Positions 47,534 to 60,400 of a stretch of 64,000 nucleotides of DNA are shown in pieces (position 1 is the first letter of the stretch; every line of letters begins with the position of its first letter). Origin of the DNA: Parus major. Taxonomy: Eukaryota > Chordata > Aves > Passeriformes > Paridae. The stretch is from assembly GCF_001522545.3 (NCBI RefSeq), contig NC_031779.1, positions 3,272,763-3,336,762 of the forward strand, in the 5' to 3' direction. The position numbers and the translations under genes are program-made. Below the pieces are notes generated by a model. It was not told the DNA's origin. It saw only the letters and a list, made by a program, of their open reading frames with translations, and did not search any database.

Positions 47534-47742
47534 CCCTACAACCCCTGCCCGCCGCTGCCTGAGGCGGTCCGAGCCTCCTCCCTGGCCCTCAGCTCCCGCC
47601 CGCTGCTGCCTGAGGCGGTCCGAGCCTCCATTCCCGGCCCTCAGCTCCCGCCCGCCGCTGCCTGAGGCGGTCCGAGCCTCCATTCCCGGGCCCTACAACC
47701 CCTTCCCGCCGCTGCCTGAGGCGGTCCGAGCCTCCTCCCCGG
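47534..47742 (+). repeat. 52-bp GC-rich minisatellite, at least 4 units
   Basis: Units start at 47534, 47586, 47638 and 47691, with a fifth partial unit at 47743. Each contains gctgcctgaggcggtccgag. The first halves alternate between a ctacaacccc form (units 1 and 4) and a ctcagctcccg form (units 2 and 3). The array abuts the N gap and may extend into it. Confidence 0.95.
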
Positions 47743-49940
47743 CCCTCAGCCCGGGGGCCGGCGGAGGCGCTGCCGGGGAGCTCCCCCTCCCGGCGGTGCG
47801 GGAAGTGCAGGTGTGGACGGCCCGGTGCCGCCGGAGGATGCGGGAGCTCCGGGTGTGGTGTGTGAGGAGGTACCGTTGTGGCATCTTCGTGAAGAAAAAC
47901 AGTTTTCAATGAAGCCCTAGTTTTGAAGCGTTTGAGGTTTTTATAAAATCTCGACCTCTAGAACTGGGTCGTTTATGGCAAAAAAAATAGTTGTTAAGAA
48001 AGACGCCAGATTTTTGTTGAAGCAGATAAGCCTCCTAAACCCACGTACTTTTAAGTTTTAAATATAAAGCTGTTGAAATCACAAGTCCCGCCCAGGGCTA
48101 GCGGCGGGAGAGCCAGAGGCCTTCTGGAGAGTAAAGCACCAAACTAGAACTAAGGCAGTTTGAGCTCATACCTCTGGGAATGACTGCTTTTAAAAACTTC
48201 TACCTTTCTTACACTTGGCAACATTAAAATTTGGGGGTTGACTCAGGGAAATTTTGTCCCAGTTTTTGGTGATAGTGTTAGCAGATAACTAGCAGCCTTT
48301 CTAGTTACTTAGCTCAGTCTTGGGTGTGCTTGAAATCTGAGGACTAAGATTGTATGTTTGGTTTCCTCTTCTCTTAAATGTGTGAGTAGAAATTCTTAGA
48401 ATTGATATTTGACAATATACAGTACTAGTAGCCCACATTTCACTTGTTTTTTGTTTTTTTTTTTTTTTAATGACAGGACACAAGAGGTCCTCTCATTGCC
48501 TCTACTGGTGTTTTATCTTGGTTTTGATGTTGCTTTGAATTGAGAATTGTCATGCAGATGTCTGTAATGGCAGGTGTGCAGAATTCTCTTGATACTGATT
48601 TTCTTCTGGTAACTATATACATAGTTAACAGAGATATTCATGTTGCCTTCTTGTGTTTGAGACTGTATCTGCATCTACACTGTTAAGCTGCACTTGGATT
48701 GTAAATTGGGGTGGAAGATATTGTGGAAATTTTTTTTCACATTTACAACACTCATTTGTCTGTGTCTTGTGGGTGTTAGTATAGTAATGCAACAGTAATA
48801 AGGTGTTAACAGTGGCTGGTTGGGATCTGTTCTGAGAAGGGCTGCCTGCACAAGAGAGTAATGAACCCATGAGTAGTTATTTTACCTAAGAAAATAATGC
48901 CTGTGTGAAGATGGCAATAATGTCTTTCTCCTAGTGATCACTATATTGAGACTCCGTATTGTATGGGGAAATTAATTATATTACATTTAGCATGCTAAGG
49001 CAACCATTACTTTTTTTTTAGTTCTTACTTTGTCCCTGAGGCAAGACATTATCTCGTGTAAAACACCTTTTTTAAAAAAAGGTCATTTCTATTTATTATG
49101 GATAAATTGTGCTTAATGAAATGCACTCAGAAACTCCATTTTCTAACATAGCGTATTTTTTAAGCCAGATAGATAAGATCATAAAACCAATACCTTTTCA
49201 CACAAGGTTGTCCTTTCTAGTTATTTTATTTAGCATTAAAACTCCTTAGAAAGTTCCTGCTCCTCATAGTGAAGTTGTCAGCTTTCCCTGGTTTGAGAGA
49301 CATGAGTCTTGCATGTTTCTCAAGCTGTTTATTTGTTCCTCATAGAGAACTCAGGCCCATGTAGCCTTCTCTCACAGGGTATCACTTCCAGACAAATTTA
49401 GTAGGGTCTGAACATCCTCCCATTTACTATGTGTTGGAAAAGAAACTTTTTAATGCATTGCAGAAGCAAAAACTACAATTTTTCGCATGTTTTAGGTTTT
49501 TGTAACTGTGTATTTACAGTTCATTTTTTATTTATAGTTTGTGCAATTGTAATGTTTTATAGCTCTGTAGCATCTTTAAGGAAAAAAAAATTTTAGCTCC
49601 ACAGCAGCTGTATTAGGTGAATGTTATTATTTCTTCCTTATCTATATGCAAACAGAATTTTGAATATCTTTTCAGTAAATAAAACAAGTCCCAAGAAGTC
49701 GGGGGGATTTTTACAGCATCAGTGGAGAATAGAACTTCTCCCTTTGCACATAGTGATCACAGTTATTCATACCTGCAGTAGTAGTGGGCCCTAAGGACTC
49801 CTGCAAGGTAACAACAGTATAAATGTACAAGCAGCCCCTCTGAATCAAAACTGTTCTTTTTACTAACAGAGTAACTCGTTATGAACAGTTATTCCACAAG
49901 GAAGTATCTGTGTGAAAGGGAAGTTGTTGGAATACTTGGT

Positions 49941-50273
49941 TGTACCGTGGCCAGTCATGGGTGGGGAGATGAAAACTCCACAACTTGTGATCCAGGTGCT
50001 CATGAGACAAACAGCCTCGTTTATTATACAGAACTCACTTAAATACTCAATTAAAAAATCCTGGGCTTGATATCTATTGGCTGAGATCTCTCTCCCTGCC
50101 CAGATCTCTGGCCAGTGATGTGCTTGCTTCTCAGCTTGGATGGGACGGGCTGAGGGTCCCCTGTAACTTATCTGGGGACATGTTCAGGCATGAACCAGGC
50201 CAGCCAAATTGGATTTGTGTTATGCTCAGATTTACTTTGTCCAGGCCAGCTGTGCTGTGACAATACTGTGACA
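49941..50273 (-). mobile_element. Solo LTR copy B (about 333 bp)
   Basis: It is the homologue of 17636-17972. On the minus strand it has GTATTTAAGTGAGTTCTG followed by AATAAACGAGG, a TATA-like box and a poly(A) signal in LTR order. The ends are TGT...ACA. The flanks CTTGGT and TGTGGT resemble each other at 4 of 6 positions, so any target-site duplication is decayed or absent. No internal retroviral genes lie beside it. Confidence 0.75.
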
Positions 50274-50639
50274 TGTGGTGTAATAGGCATGGAATGTCTT
50301 AGGTTCTTTTCTCCCCTACTAAAAGTTGTAGCAAACCAATATGTGAAAGCAGCAGATGTGCAACATGATTGTTAAAACTCTGTGTAGATCCTCCTGTGGT
50401 AAAGTGGTCTCTTCAGAGTAGCTTGATCCTCCTTTGGTGAGATGTTGGAAACCAAAAAATAGAAACTTCCACAGATGTTGAAGGGTTCAATCTGCAGCCT
50501 TGGAAAGAGCTTGGATTGATGTAGTGATGAAGGTACACAGACATTGGGTAGAGAAATTATAAACTTATGTTCCTATAATTATGAATATGCCTAGAATAGG
50601 TAAGAAATCATATTAGGTAAAATAGTTTGAAGTTTAAGC

Positions 50640-51000
50640 TGTAATAGTGTGACTTATAGAGTAAGTTAGAGATCTAGAAACTCTAACAGAGGTGTGCATG
50701 AGTATGTGACCTGTCTGTTTAGTGGCTAAGAGAGAGATGCAGTGCAGCAAAATTAAGTAAAGGTGATAGGTTGTAAAGTGTAAATAAGTGTAAACAAGTT
50801 TCGTGTCAACTGCCTATTGGGCTAAAATGTTACATGTTGATGTGCAAAGAAGAAACTCGTGTCTTCCTTGAGCTATGGCTGACTTGTTGCTCCTCTAAAC
50901 TTCACACCTTGAGACTGATCTCTTATCTGGCTACTTGAGCAATAAATCATTTCAAAGCAAGGTGTTCCCATCCCTTGCTCTTCATCTCAACAGTGAGGGG
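50640..51000 (+). mobile_element. Possible LTR fragment
   Basis: The sequence gatctcttatctggctactt followed by gagcaataaatc and an R/U5-like tail ending ...catctcaaca resembles the 3' part of an avian ERV LTR. There is no second copy in the window to prove it and no clear left boundary. Confidence 0.35.
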
Positions 51001-51298
51001 TAAGAGTTTATGCGTAAACCACCTTCACATTCTCACTGCATAATTTACAGAGGCAATTTATGGTACTCTGACCTGTCTGGTGGAGGTCATTATACTTCTA
51101 ATCACATCAGTCACCTGCTGTGACAGCCAGGGCTCACAACACTTCAGAGCAGAGAAACTCACACCAAAGTCTGTGTGGGGCTACCAGCCTGGTGTGTTCC
51201 ACTGCCTGAGCTGTGGCTGTGGAAACAAACCCCTGCAGCTGTGGTCAGGTGAGGCCATTGCAGCTGACAACCATCTTGCTATCAAATACTACACTGGG

Positions 51299-51313
51299 GT
51301 GTGTGTGTGTGTG
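51299..51313 (+). repeat. Short GT microsatellite
   Basis: An uninterrupted GT run of about seven units. Confidence 0.85.
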
Positions 51314-52508
51314 ACAGTGTATTTTCTGTTCTGGGATTTAAACTTCTTGAGCAGGTGAGCAGGGGCTATTTAACCATTGTCTCTGGTACAATGGACAGTG
51401 AAACGGCAAGGCAGTTCTAGATATGCTGTCCTCCTTACTAAACTTTATCTGCAAATGATTACAAGATGTTTGTTACCTATTTCCAATAGCTTAAAACCAC
51501 TTGGTTTGGCAAAGAGTTTTTAAAAACTGAAATACAGTGAAATGTGGTAGCACTGGTAGTATTTAAGGTCAGTTCTTGCCATGCACATTGAAAAGTATTG
51601 GTTTGTTGCAGCAACATGCTGGGAGTAAGTTTGCTTAGCACCCAACTGGCAAATAAGCTAATCTTTGACAAATATGAACAGATAGAAGTCCAGAAGAGTA
51701 AACTGGAAGATCACCTGAACTTTGACATATACAAACAAATAGAAGTGAAAAAAAACTTTGTGCATTATGCTCTTTTTAAATTTTACCCAATTAGTGCAGC
51801 AAGATATTTGTGCATTGAGATATAATTACCACTGTGATATGCTTGAGAAGAGCTAGCTGGTATAGTGTAAGCCTCAATAGTTCTATCTGAATCCTCTGGC
51901 CTACATTGTAACCACAAGTAAGCCTTACCTGGTTAATGCTTTCCATTAAGTTCTGCTGCTGGTTTACTGCTGATATTTTGATTAAAAAGATAGGCACTTT
52001 TTGATGTGTGTGTCACATACTGTGGGAAGCAGCCAGGGATATTAAAGCAGGTGAAAAATTAAGACATGGGATGTTGGCTTTTCACTGTACAAGTGCTGTT
52101 AAGCATATAGAACCACAAGATTAAGAGATACTGAGCCAAATCCACCCCTGCTGTCAATTAACTTCTGTATAATGACATTAGAGGTAATTTGGCCATTTAT
52201 ATTTAATCTGATTTGCATAGATGGGCAGCTTGAATTAGGTGGCTGTGAATGGAATGCCTTTTCATGCAAATCACTTGCCCAAGTATTGGCGTGATATGAT
52301 TGAGAGCAGCTGTTATCCCTTGCATTTTAGTAGCCCCAGATCAGAGATATTAACCATGCTTAATTGTACATATAACCACTAAAGCAAATAATGGACCTCA
52401 TTCAGAGTTGAGAGCAGGCAAGAACTTTCAGAATAGTGCAAGTTCTTAGTCTCAAGTGGCCCTTAGAGATTCTTAGGGTTTGATTTTTTAAAAAATTGAA
52501 ATACTGTA

Positions 52509-52535
52509 TTTTGCAGGTTTTCAAAACCTGCAAAA
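52509..52535. repeat. 27-nt palindrome
   Basis: 13-nt arms are perfectly complementary around a single central C at 52522 (core gcaggttttcaaaacctgc). Imperfect tandem copies of aaattatttca follow at 52534-52568. Confidence 0.9.
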
Positions 52536-53694
52536 AATTATTTCAAAAATTATTTCAAAAAATTATTTTTAATATTCTGACTTCCTGTAAAGAACTTTTT
52601 GGAACATAATAGGAATCCAATGCCACTACACACCAGGGAAAAGAAAAAAAAAAGCCCACTGGTGCTTGAGAAAACAGAGATCTACTTGGCCCCGTAACAG
52701 TCACTGCAATTGTATGATATTTGAACAGATTCTTGCTGCACTCTTGGTCTGATGGTAAATCATTCCATTTGTATTTTCCTTACTACTGTAGCTTCTTCCT
52801 TCCCTTTTATTCTAAAACTGTGCTGCAATATACTCTATTATAGAATGCATTTCTTTGATATTACAATTCTAATGTTTGTTTATTGCTTATAAGCCTTGTT
52901 GCCTACATTCTCATCCCAAGGCATTTATTTTGTGTATGGGATATACCTTTTAAATTTTGTAGCTCAGGGCAGTGTTGGTTTGCAGCTAATCAAACCTGCA
53001 TTTCCAAATGTTATGTTTTGAATAAGCCATCTCTTAAAACAGTCTGTGGTTCAGCACTTTGTGGAATGTTTTTACTACATATCCAACACACTTCATAGGA
53101 TATTTTTACTATGTACACAATATATTTGCTTTCACTATTACTTTTCATTATTTGTTCTTTGTTGTTACATGCCAAGGTAAAGTGAACTCCTATTATCCAA
53201 TCCTGCTATCAGGCCAGGATCATTAGAAGCTGTAGGGAAAAGCAGAAGATAACTAATTCTCCACGTGTTTTTATTAAACTTGCTATCTTGATGAGGAAAT
53301 AATGACCACTGGCAAATAAAGAAGTTGGGAATTTTACCATGTTCTCTTCTGATGTGCATGAATGGAAAGTGAGCTTATAACGTGTCCTTCTTCCCCGCTG
53401 CCATCCTTTCTCACTCAGACTTCTTCCTGCTGTTGTTATAAGAGCTTATCGTTCTGCAGATGTGAGATAATATGCTTTTGTCTGTTTGCTTCTCATAGAT
53501 GCTCTTTTATTTTTTCTATTTTCCAATCAGAAGGGTTGAGGCGCGCTGAAACACCCCGTGAGCCCTCTACTGGCACTTTCTGCTTTTGCTTTAGGCTGTT
53601 CTAGTGTTTTTTCCTTCCCAGCTGTGCTTGCTAGAGTCTAAGGAGACAGGTTAGCGTCTGTTAAACTACTTTAATCTTGCTGACTTCTTAAAAT

Positions 53695-54065
53695 TTAGTT
53701 AATGTGCGAAGGAGTCCTTGCGTTCCCTGCAGTACCCGGCAGTTCGGTACCTTTGGCGCTGAGCTCACATCCTCGCTGGGCACGGTGCAGACACGAGCGT
53801 TCCCTGCGGAGCTCCCGGTGCCGGAGCGGGGCCGTGAGGCTGCGCCCAGCCGCGCTCCCCGGGCAGCCCGGGCCAGGGCACAAAGCAGAGCCGCCTTTGT
53901 GCGCTGCCCTGCTCCCAGGCTGGCCAGGGGAGCCTGGCAATACGGCTGCGCTGCTCAGCGCCACCGGCTGACGCAGAGCTGCTCCAAAAGCTGGAGGTGC
54001 CATGAGGAGCGCCCTGAGTGAGAGCCGGAGGCAGGAGAGAGCTGCGCTCATGCTGAGAGCGGCTG
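53695..54065 (+). promoter_or_regulatory. CpG-island promoter region of CIB2
   Basis: A GC- and CpG-rich block stands out from AT-rich flanks and lies 330-700 bases upstream of the CIB2 start. ORFs of 89-140 codons occur here on both strands but look like composition artefacts. Confidence 0.7.
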
Positions 54066-54079
54066 CTGGGAGTTAGGGT

Positions 54080-54087
54080 TATAAAAG
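54080..54087 (+). promoter_or_regulatory. TATA-like box of CIB2
   Basis: TATAAAAG lies at the right edge of the CpG island. A start site near 54110 would give a 5' UTR of about 280 bases. This is inferred from position and motif only. Confidence 0.45.
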
Positions 54088-54348
54088 CTCCGTATGCCAC
54101 TTCGAAAAGCACCCGAAAAGGAGCAGATTGGTATCGCTGTTTTTGCACGACACTTGCCTGTGATTTTAACTGTTTTCTTCCTGGCACACTCCAGTCAACC
54201 TTTGCAAAGATTTCCTAGACTGTGTCCTTCTTCACTGGGCAGGTGCAGTCCAAACCTGTTCAATGCGGGCTCTGGGATTTTTTTCAGCACACTCACGGAA
54301 TATACGTGCTCTAAATGCCTACAATACAGAGGAATCCAGCTACTTGTA

Positions 54349-54387
54349 ATGGGATGCATTTGCAGAGAGGAAGAATTCCTCATTTAA
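54349..54387 (+). CDS. Upstream ORF ending 1 nt before the CIB2 start
   Basis: This 12-codon ORF (MGCICREEEFLI, stop TAA at 54385-54387) ends one base before the CIB2 ATG at 54389. The same frame is open back to an ATG at 54094 (97 codons), though that ATG may lie upstream of the transcription start. It is a candidate regulatory uORF rather than a proven protein gene. Confidence 0.4.
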   Translation: MGCICREEEFLI

Positions 54388-54388
54388 G

Positions 54389-54439
54389 ATGGGTAATAAG
54401 CAAACGATATTTACTGATGAACAGCTAGATGCCTACCAG
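54389..54439 (+). CDS. CIB2: CIB2 exon 1
   Basis: This exon has 17 codons, MGNKQTIFTDEQLDAYQ, ending CAG/gtaaga in phase 0. Confidence 0.95.
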
Positions 54440-57400
54440 GTAAGATATCTTGGTTTGCTTTAGGGGATGGAAGGGAGTCTTGGTTTGCTTTAGGGGATGG
54501 AATCTACACACGTTTATGATTTGGTTTATTTTGTTTGGTTTGGGGAATGTTTTTTTTTCCAGTATAATTGAGAACTTTCTTTGTAATCTGCATGTGGGTA
54601 TTCTACTGTTCCTTCCAGTAGCTGTAATAATATTCTAAGGCTGGGTTGTTGAATATGCTCATTTAATTCTGTTTATAGAGGGAGATGGGCCACATCCTCA
54701 GTGTCTGAACTAGGAAGCAGAATAAAGATTGTGACTAGCTTGACAAAAGTGTAGCACCTTCTCTCCCTGATGCCTTTGCTGACAATAGAGCAGAAAGGAA
54801 AAAAATAGATCCTGCCTAAATTCACTTCTCCTAAGGATAAGTCAGGGAAATATGCTTAATGCTTAATTAACACCAGAATTGGTGTCATTATGCTTGCATC
54901 CATCCACTCCTGGAAAGCAGTTTCTTACCTCATCCTAAGTGTGCATTTTACATCAGGGATAACTTGGTACTTCTTTATTTACTTAACATTGCATCCAACT
55001 GCTATTAAATACAGTAAAAAAAAAAAAAAAAAAAGGATTTCCAGTTTTTAGTCATATTTCGGCACACTGCAAATCTCACTGAAATGGATTGCAAGAAGCT
55101 GGGCGTCTTGAAAAAGTTTCTGAAAATACAGTGGGGCACAGCATTGAGTAGAAGTGTGCTAAAGGAGATATCTGACTACTTATTAAGAGGCAGCCAGGGG
55201 TGTTCTCCTATATGAAGTGACAAACATTGAATTAGCAGCACAGGAAATCAAGGTTTGTGATAACCAAGGGACAGATACAGTTCCTTAAGGGATGGGTAAC
55301 TCAATAACATTTTACCTTTGTGATCTTTGATTAGACCCATTGAAGTAGAAACTATTATTTTAGTTACTAATTTTATTTCAAGTCACTGCTAACAAGGGCT
55401 TGTCACAGGTGTAAATATTGAGCCACAGAGTGAGGCCAGGTGTATATGCTAAAATGCTTTCAGCTGTTATCCCACGCTGAAAGTAAGGCATAAATGAAAT
55501 GCTTTTATAAATACCTAGCAGGTTTTTTGTTATTAAAGAAAATGTGACTATGGACCTTTTTAATTTCCACTTTGCCACACTTCTCTCCTGCAGTCTGTAA
55601 TGTATTAATTTAAATTAATGATCTTAGGCTTAGCAGTCCAAGATCCAAAAAATCTTTTTTGCATCCCTGCTAGACAGGCAAGAGAGAAATCAAAGATCTG
55701 TAAAGCACCACTGGCTGTCTTCCTACTAACAAAAGTGAACACAGAACAGAGCACAACTGCAGTGAAACAAAACAAAATCCAAATGTAATTAATGTTATCC
55801 TCTTGACATAAACTGGCAAATGCAAGAGCTGAAATGTCATCCCTAATTCAGTGCTCTTCATGTAGAAATTGTCTCTCTCTAATGGCTTTTGCAGCCCCTG
55901 CCTTTCATAATGCTGGGTAATTGATCTCAAAGCCTGGCAGGAGTTGGGCACAGTGGATTGAGTCACCTCTGGGATTTCTCTGTTACAGGCAGACTTGCAG
56001 TTCATTAGTGTAGAGCTAGACGATTTTTGACTAGTAATAGCACTTGTTATCTTTGGCAAGTACCATAAAATAACAGGTTTCAGGACAATAACTGACCAGC
56101 TGAATTTGTCAGGAAGGAGTATTAGCCTCATGCTCTCAAGAATCAGATAAAGTCCTAATTTTGATGGTAATTTTCCTCTGATCCATTAGTTTTGCATCCC
56201 TCTTGAACCTTTTAAACAAAAAGATCCTGGGCTGACTGCTGGAGGCACCAGCAGAGAGCTCTTGCCTCTCCACAGCATCCTGGGGAGAAGGCAGTTTGTA
56301 TAATACAAGTGGAGCTGTTTGACTTGGAGTCTGCTGTCTCACCTGCCTTCTTCTCATTCGTGGACCTTTTCAGAATAGAAAAGTGAAGAATGGGGCGATG
56401 TTTCAATCATTTTGTTTTAATACAGGTTTTTCATGTCTTGAGCCAGCAGCTGAGTTACTGGGACCTCTAAACTGTGGGCCAAAGTAAAACATTGTGTACC
56501 ACAGTCTGTTGTGCACATCTGTACCCCAGTGACCAGGAAGGCTTCTACATATAAATTGCTTTTAGATCTCAATCATTGAGTATTTTTTTTTTCCCTACAG
56601 CAGTTTCTTGTGAATTCTTGTGTCTGTTACTACTGTACTCCTTACAACAGTAGTCCAGGGTACAGTGTTCATTGTATCAGCATTCAGAAGCAAAAGTGTT
56701 AATCTTTTTTGTAAAATATATCTTGGTTGGTCGTTTTTTTTCCTTCCTCCCAGTTCCTATTGGAAAAATGTTCAAAACCTCACTCACCTCATGGTTAGAC
56801 TTCTCATTTCTTTATTGAAATATATTTCTGGACATTGTATTATCTGTTAGTAACTTTGATTACTTCTGTCTTTTGTACAAATTCCTTTGAGCTTATAGCA
56901 CCTAATATGCTTCAGGAGGAATATTTTTATATTTTTTTAAAAATTCATTTTGTTTTACGTGCTTGTTCCATAAAAGACACTATGAGATGAAAAAGTGAGA
57001 ACTTTGTGTGCTTAAAGTATGGTAAAACCTATGCAATGGCTTTGTCTTTAGAGACTGAAGATTAAGCTGCAGAAAAATCACCTGCTTGAAGAGCTAGCAC
57101 ACATAAATCTCAGATCATTGGTGTGATATTAATGAAATAAAACAAATCAAATTGTTTGATTTATCTAAAACTTTCTGAAAAACCTATGTATGCACCTTTT
57201 TTTGCATGTAAATTGTTATATTGAAGACCAAATTTTTAGCAGAACTTTTAACTTTAATTTAAAGAATTGTAAATGTGGTCTCCCACAGGATGTCCTCAGT
57301 GTTTTCAATGGACAAGTTTTTTAAATGCTCCTCATTCAGACTGGTGATGAGTAGCCAGTTAAAACTGTTTGTACAAGAGACCTGTAATAGAACTTGATAA

Positions 57401-60400
57401 TACAAAACCATTCAGGTTTTTGTTTATTGGGGTTTTTTTTTAAATGCAAGTAGGTAGAAGCAAAGTAAAGAAAGGAGATTTGCAGCTTTCCAGTCTAAAA
57501 CCTTGTTATAACACCTGCTGTTAAGATCATATCACCTGTTATTATGGTAGTGTTCTTGTTGGTAGCTCTTTTCATTTTCATAAGTTTAGTGAAATGTTTT
57601 GCAAAATAGGCTTTTGCTAGCCCTGGGTTCCTAATAAAAATTCACCTGATTTAAAATACTGGCCTTGTAAGGAAAGGAATTTTACTGGGCATTTATGATG
57701 ATTATGCTCTTAGAGTTCTGGTTGTGGTTTTTAGGATTTATTTTGTGAATGGGGGTTTTGGCTGTTGAGGGGTTTTTTTATACAGAAAATGTGAAATCTA
57801 ATCTTGGTGAGGTCTGGTACAGGAAAAGGTAAGTATTGATAGGCAAGGAAGATGGGTTTCATTGCAATAAAAGAACATTTTAAAATTAAGGTTTTAAAAG
57901 ATGCCTACAGATTTTGGAGGTCAAGTCTCATATTGAGAAAAGAAAATTAACTGAATTAGGGTGTTTTGTGTGATGTGTACAGATGTTTGAAGCGATGGGA
58001 AATACAGGTATGCAGTAAAGCAACATCAGAGCCATTTATTCAGCTCGATGCAAAGCATTTCTAACTGTAAAACAATTGTATTGAGTAGGAAATGCAGAGA
58101 AATTATACTTGGGCTGTGGACAAACACCTGCACTCTTCAGTCAATCTCATTCCCTTTTCTGGGATTACTTGAATTAGGAGATCTGAATTCAATACAAATT
58201 CAGTGATTTTTCTTTTCCTTTCTTTCCCTTCTCCTTTTCTTTCTTTCATTTCCCTTCTAGAACCTAGAGATTATAAGGCATATTACTGGTTTTATTGCAA
58301 GTCATTTGCATTTGTTCATTAGTGGTATTATTTACTCTGCATTATTTAATGCAGTCTCAAAACAAACTGATGGTTACCCTGTCAGTTCTATAGGTAATAT
58401 TGCAATACAATATAGTATGATGAAGTAATGACTTTCTTCTTTTACACAAGAATTTCTCTATTACAGAGCTCATTTTTTTTTCTTTTTATCAAAATTGAAG
58501 TTAAAGTGCAATTCCACTGTATTTCATGAGAATTATGCAAAACCAGATTAAACAAGTTATGTTATGATCTGTCAAGAAACACGATTTGCAAAGTAAAACA
58601 GGTTTATCAATCTGTCTTTTAAAAAGCCATGCTTGATTTCATCCAGGGTCTTGGAAAATTGTCCTTTATAAGAATACAAAAAGTAGGTTCATTCTCCCAG
58701 ATCTTCTGTAAAAAGTATTTTCCATTTGATACAGTATTGCTATTATTGTGCAAGTAAAAGTGGCATATTAATGGAGCAATTTTTTTTGTGAAAATATTCT
58801 TTTTGTCAGGTTCTGGTTTCACATTACCATTTGGTGCATCTGTAGATTAAGCAAAATTACTTTTGTTGGCAGTTTGCCTCTTTTCAGTCCTTGCTAATGT
58901 CTGAGTTTCTACTCCCCTGTTGCCATATGAATAAATAAACCTGCTCTTACAGATGCAGACTTTTTCCTTCTGAGACTCAGTGGGTCTTTTGTTTGGTTTG
59001 GGTGTAATTGTAAAGTATATATGGTGACAAGCAAGGATGAGCTGTATGGTAAAATTTTTATTGGTGTTCTGATGTAAACAGCATTTTTAACTCATTGACT
59101 CTGTTAACTCTTTACACACTAACAGTGATGAAAATACATAAATATCTTGCAGACTCAGTCTTACAAAACTCTATGCCAGTCTTAGCAGTGTGGAATGTAG
59201 AACGAAAGTATTGCATTTGTAAAAGATTACCAGAACAGAGTTAATAATAGATCATATAAAAAAAGTTCATTTGCTTGTCTGGTACCAGATTCTTGGTTGG
59301 TTCACAGGATGATGTTTTGATGGTGTTTTGATTAAATGCTCTTACACACATTTTGTACTTTGGCACAGTACAAAATGTCATTTGTGATTTTAAAAATGAA
59401 ACCTCTCAGGTAATTTGCTTGAAATATTACCTTTTGAAGTGCTGCAGCATCCAATAGTTAGCATTTAAGAGCTGCTCTCAGATAGCTATATGGTTTACAG
59501 TATCTGCATTACCTGTAGTTTGCTGGATTTTGTTTGAGGCTTTTGTTTTTTTATTTTTTTTTAATTTGCAGCGATTTTGTAATTTTTTTATTTATATTAT
59601 TTTCTTATTTATAAAAGTTTCCAGTGAAGCTGGATCAAAGTAAACCTGACCTTATGAAACTATACATATACAAAGCAGGATATATATGTATTGTCTTAGA
59701 AGAGAAATATGCATTTAATGGCTTTCAGAAATACTGTTCTACAGCATATTTGAGTATTTCTATTCTTTCATTCTGTTGTTCATTTCTCCAGTGTTTGTTC
59801 TGGAGTGTTTTGCATACCACCATGAAATTAGCTTTATTTCACAGCCGTGCTTTATGAAAGTTCTTGTTTCTGGGAGCAGTGATGAGTAACCTCCCATTCA
59901 CTGGACTCTGGTAGCATTCATGAGCTGTGTGCTGCCTTCGGGAACTGGCAATCCATGCCCAGAACAGCTGGTTGGTGGGCTGAGTGCAGCCACACCTCCT
60001 GGTGTGCTGGATGGATCTCTGCACACAGTTCAGTAGCAGCATTGGCAGAGCATCTCTCTCTCCCCTTTCTTGTTTTGTTCAAATCACTGTAGAACTCAAT
60101 ACACAGCAGAACCAACCAAGGAGTTTTCAGTCAAGTGGACAGGGTGGTGGACCACCATATTTCAGTTTTTTCACTCCTAAATCTGCCTTCATCTGACACA
60201 GGAAATAAAAGAATAAAACTAACAGCATGTGCATGCTACTCTGCTATAAAATAAATTTTAAGAGCAGAGACAGTTAACTGTGCTTTACAAGCAATGCTGA
60301 GTGACTTGTAGAAAGTCCAATTACCAGCCATGAACCAAGCTACCTGTGGAACCTAAATGCACTGTCTGCCTCTTTTCTCTGCTAAGTATTTTAAGAAGCA

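Larger units (their letters stand above)
47881..53690. other. Intergenic region between IDH3A and CIB2
   Basis: I see no supported gene. Contents are the LTR copy at 49941-50273, a possible LTR piece at about 50640-51000, a (GT)7 run at 51299-51313 and a 27-nt palindrome at 52509-52535 with neighbouring aaattatttca repeats. Confidence 0.55.

Noticed and set aside
51080..51358. 92-codon plus-strand ORF between IDH3A and CIB2
   Set aside because: No recognisable domain, it runs into the GT microsatellite, and no splice or promoter context supports it.
53695..54187. Overlapping ORFs of 89-140 codons on both strands upstream of CIB2
   Set aside because: They lie in the CpG island with ORFs in several frames at once, no conserved motif and no splice context, so they look like composition artefacts.
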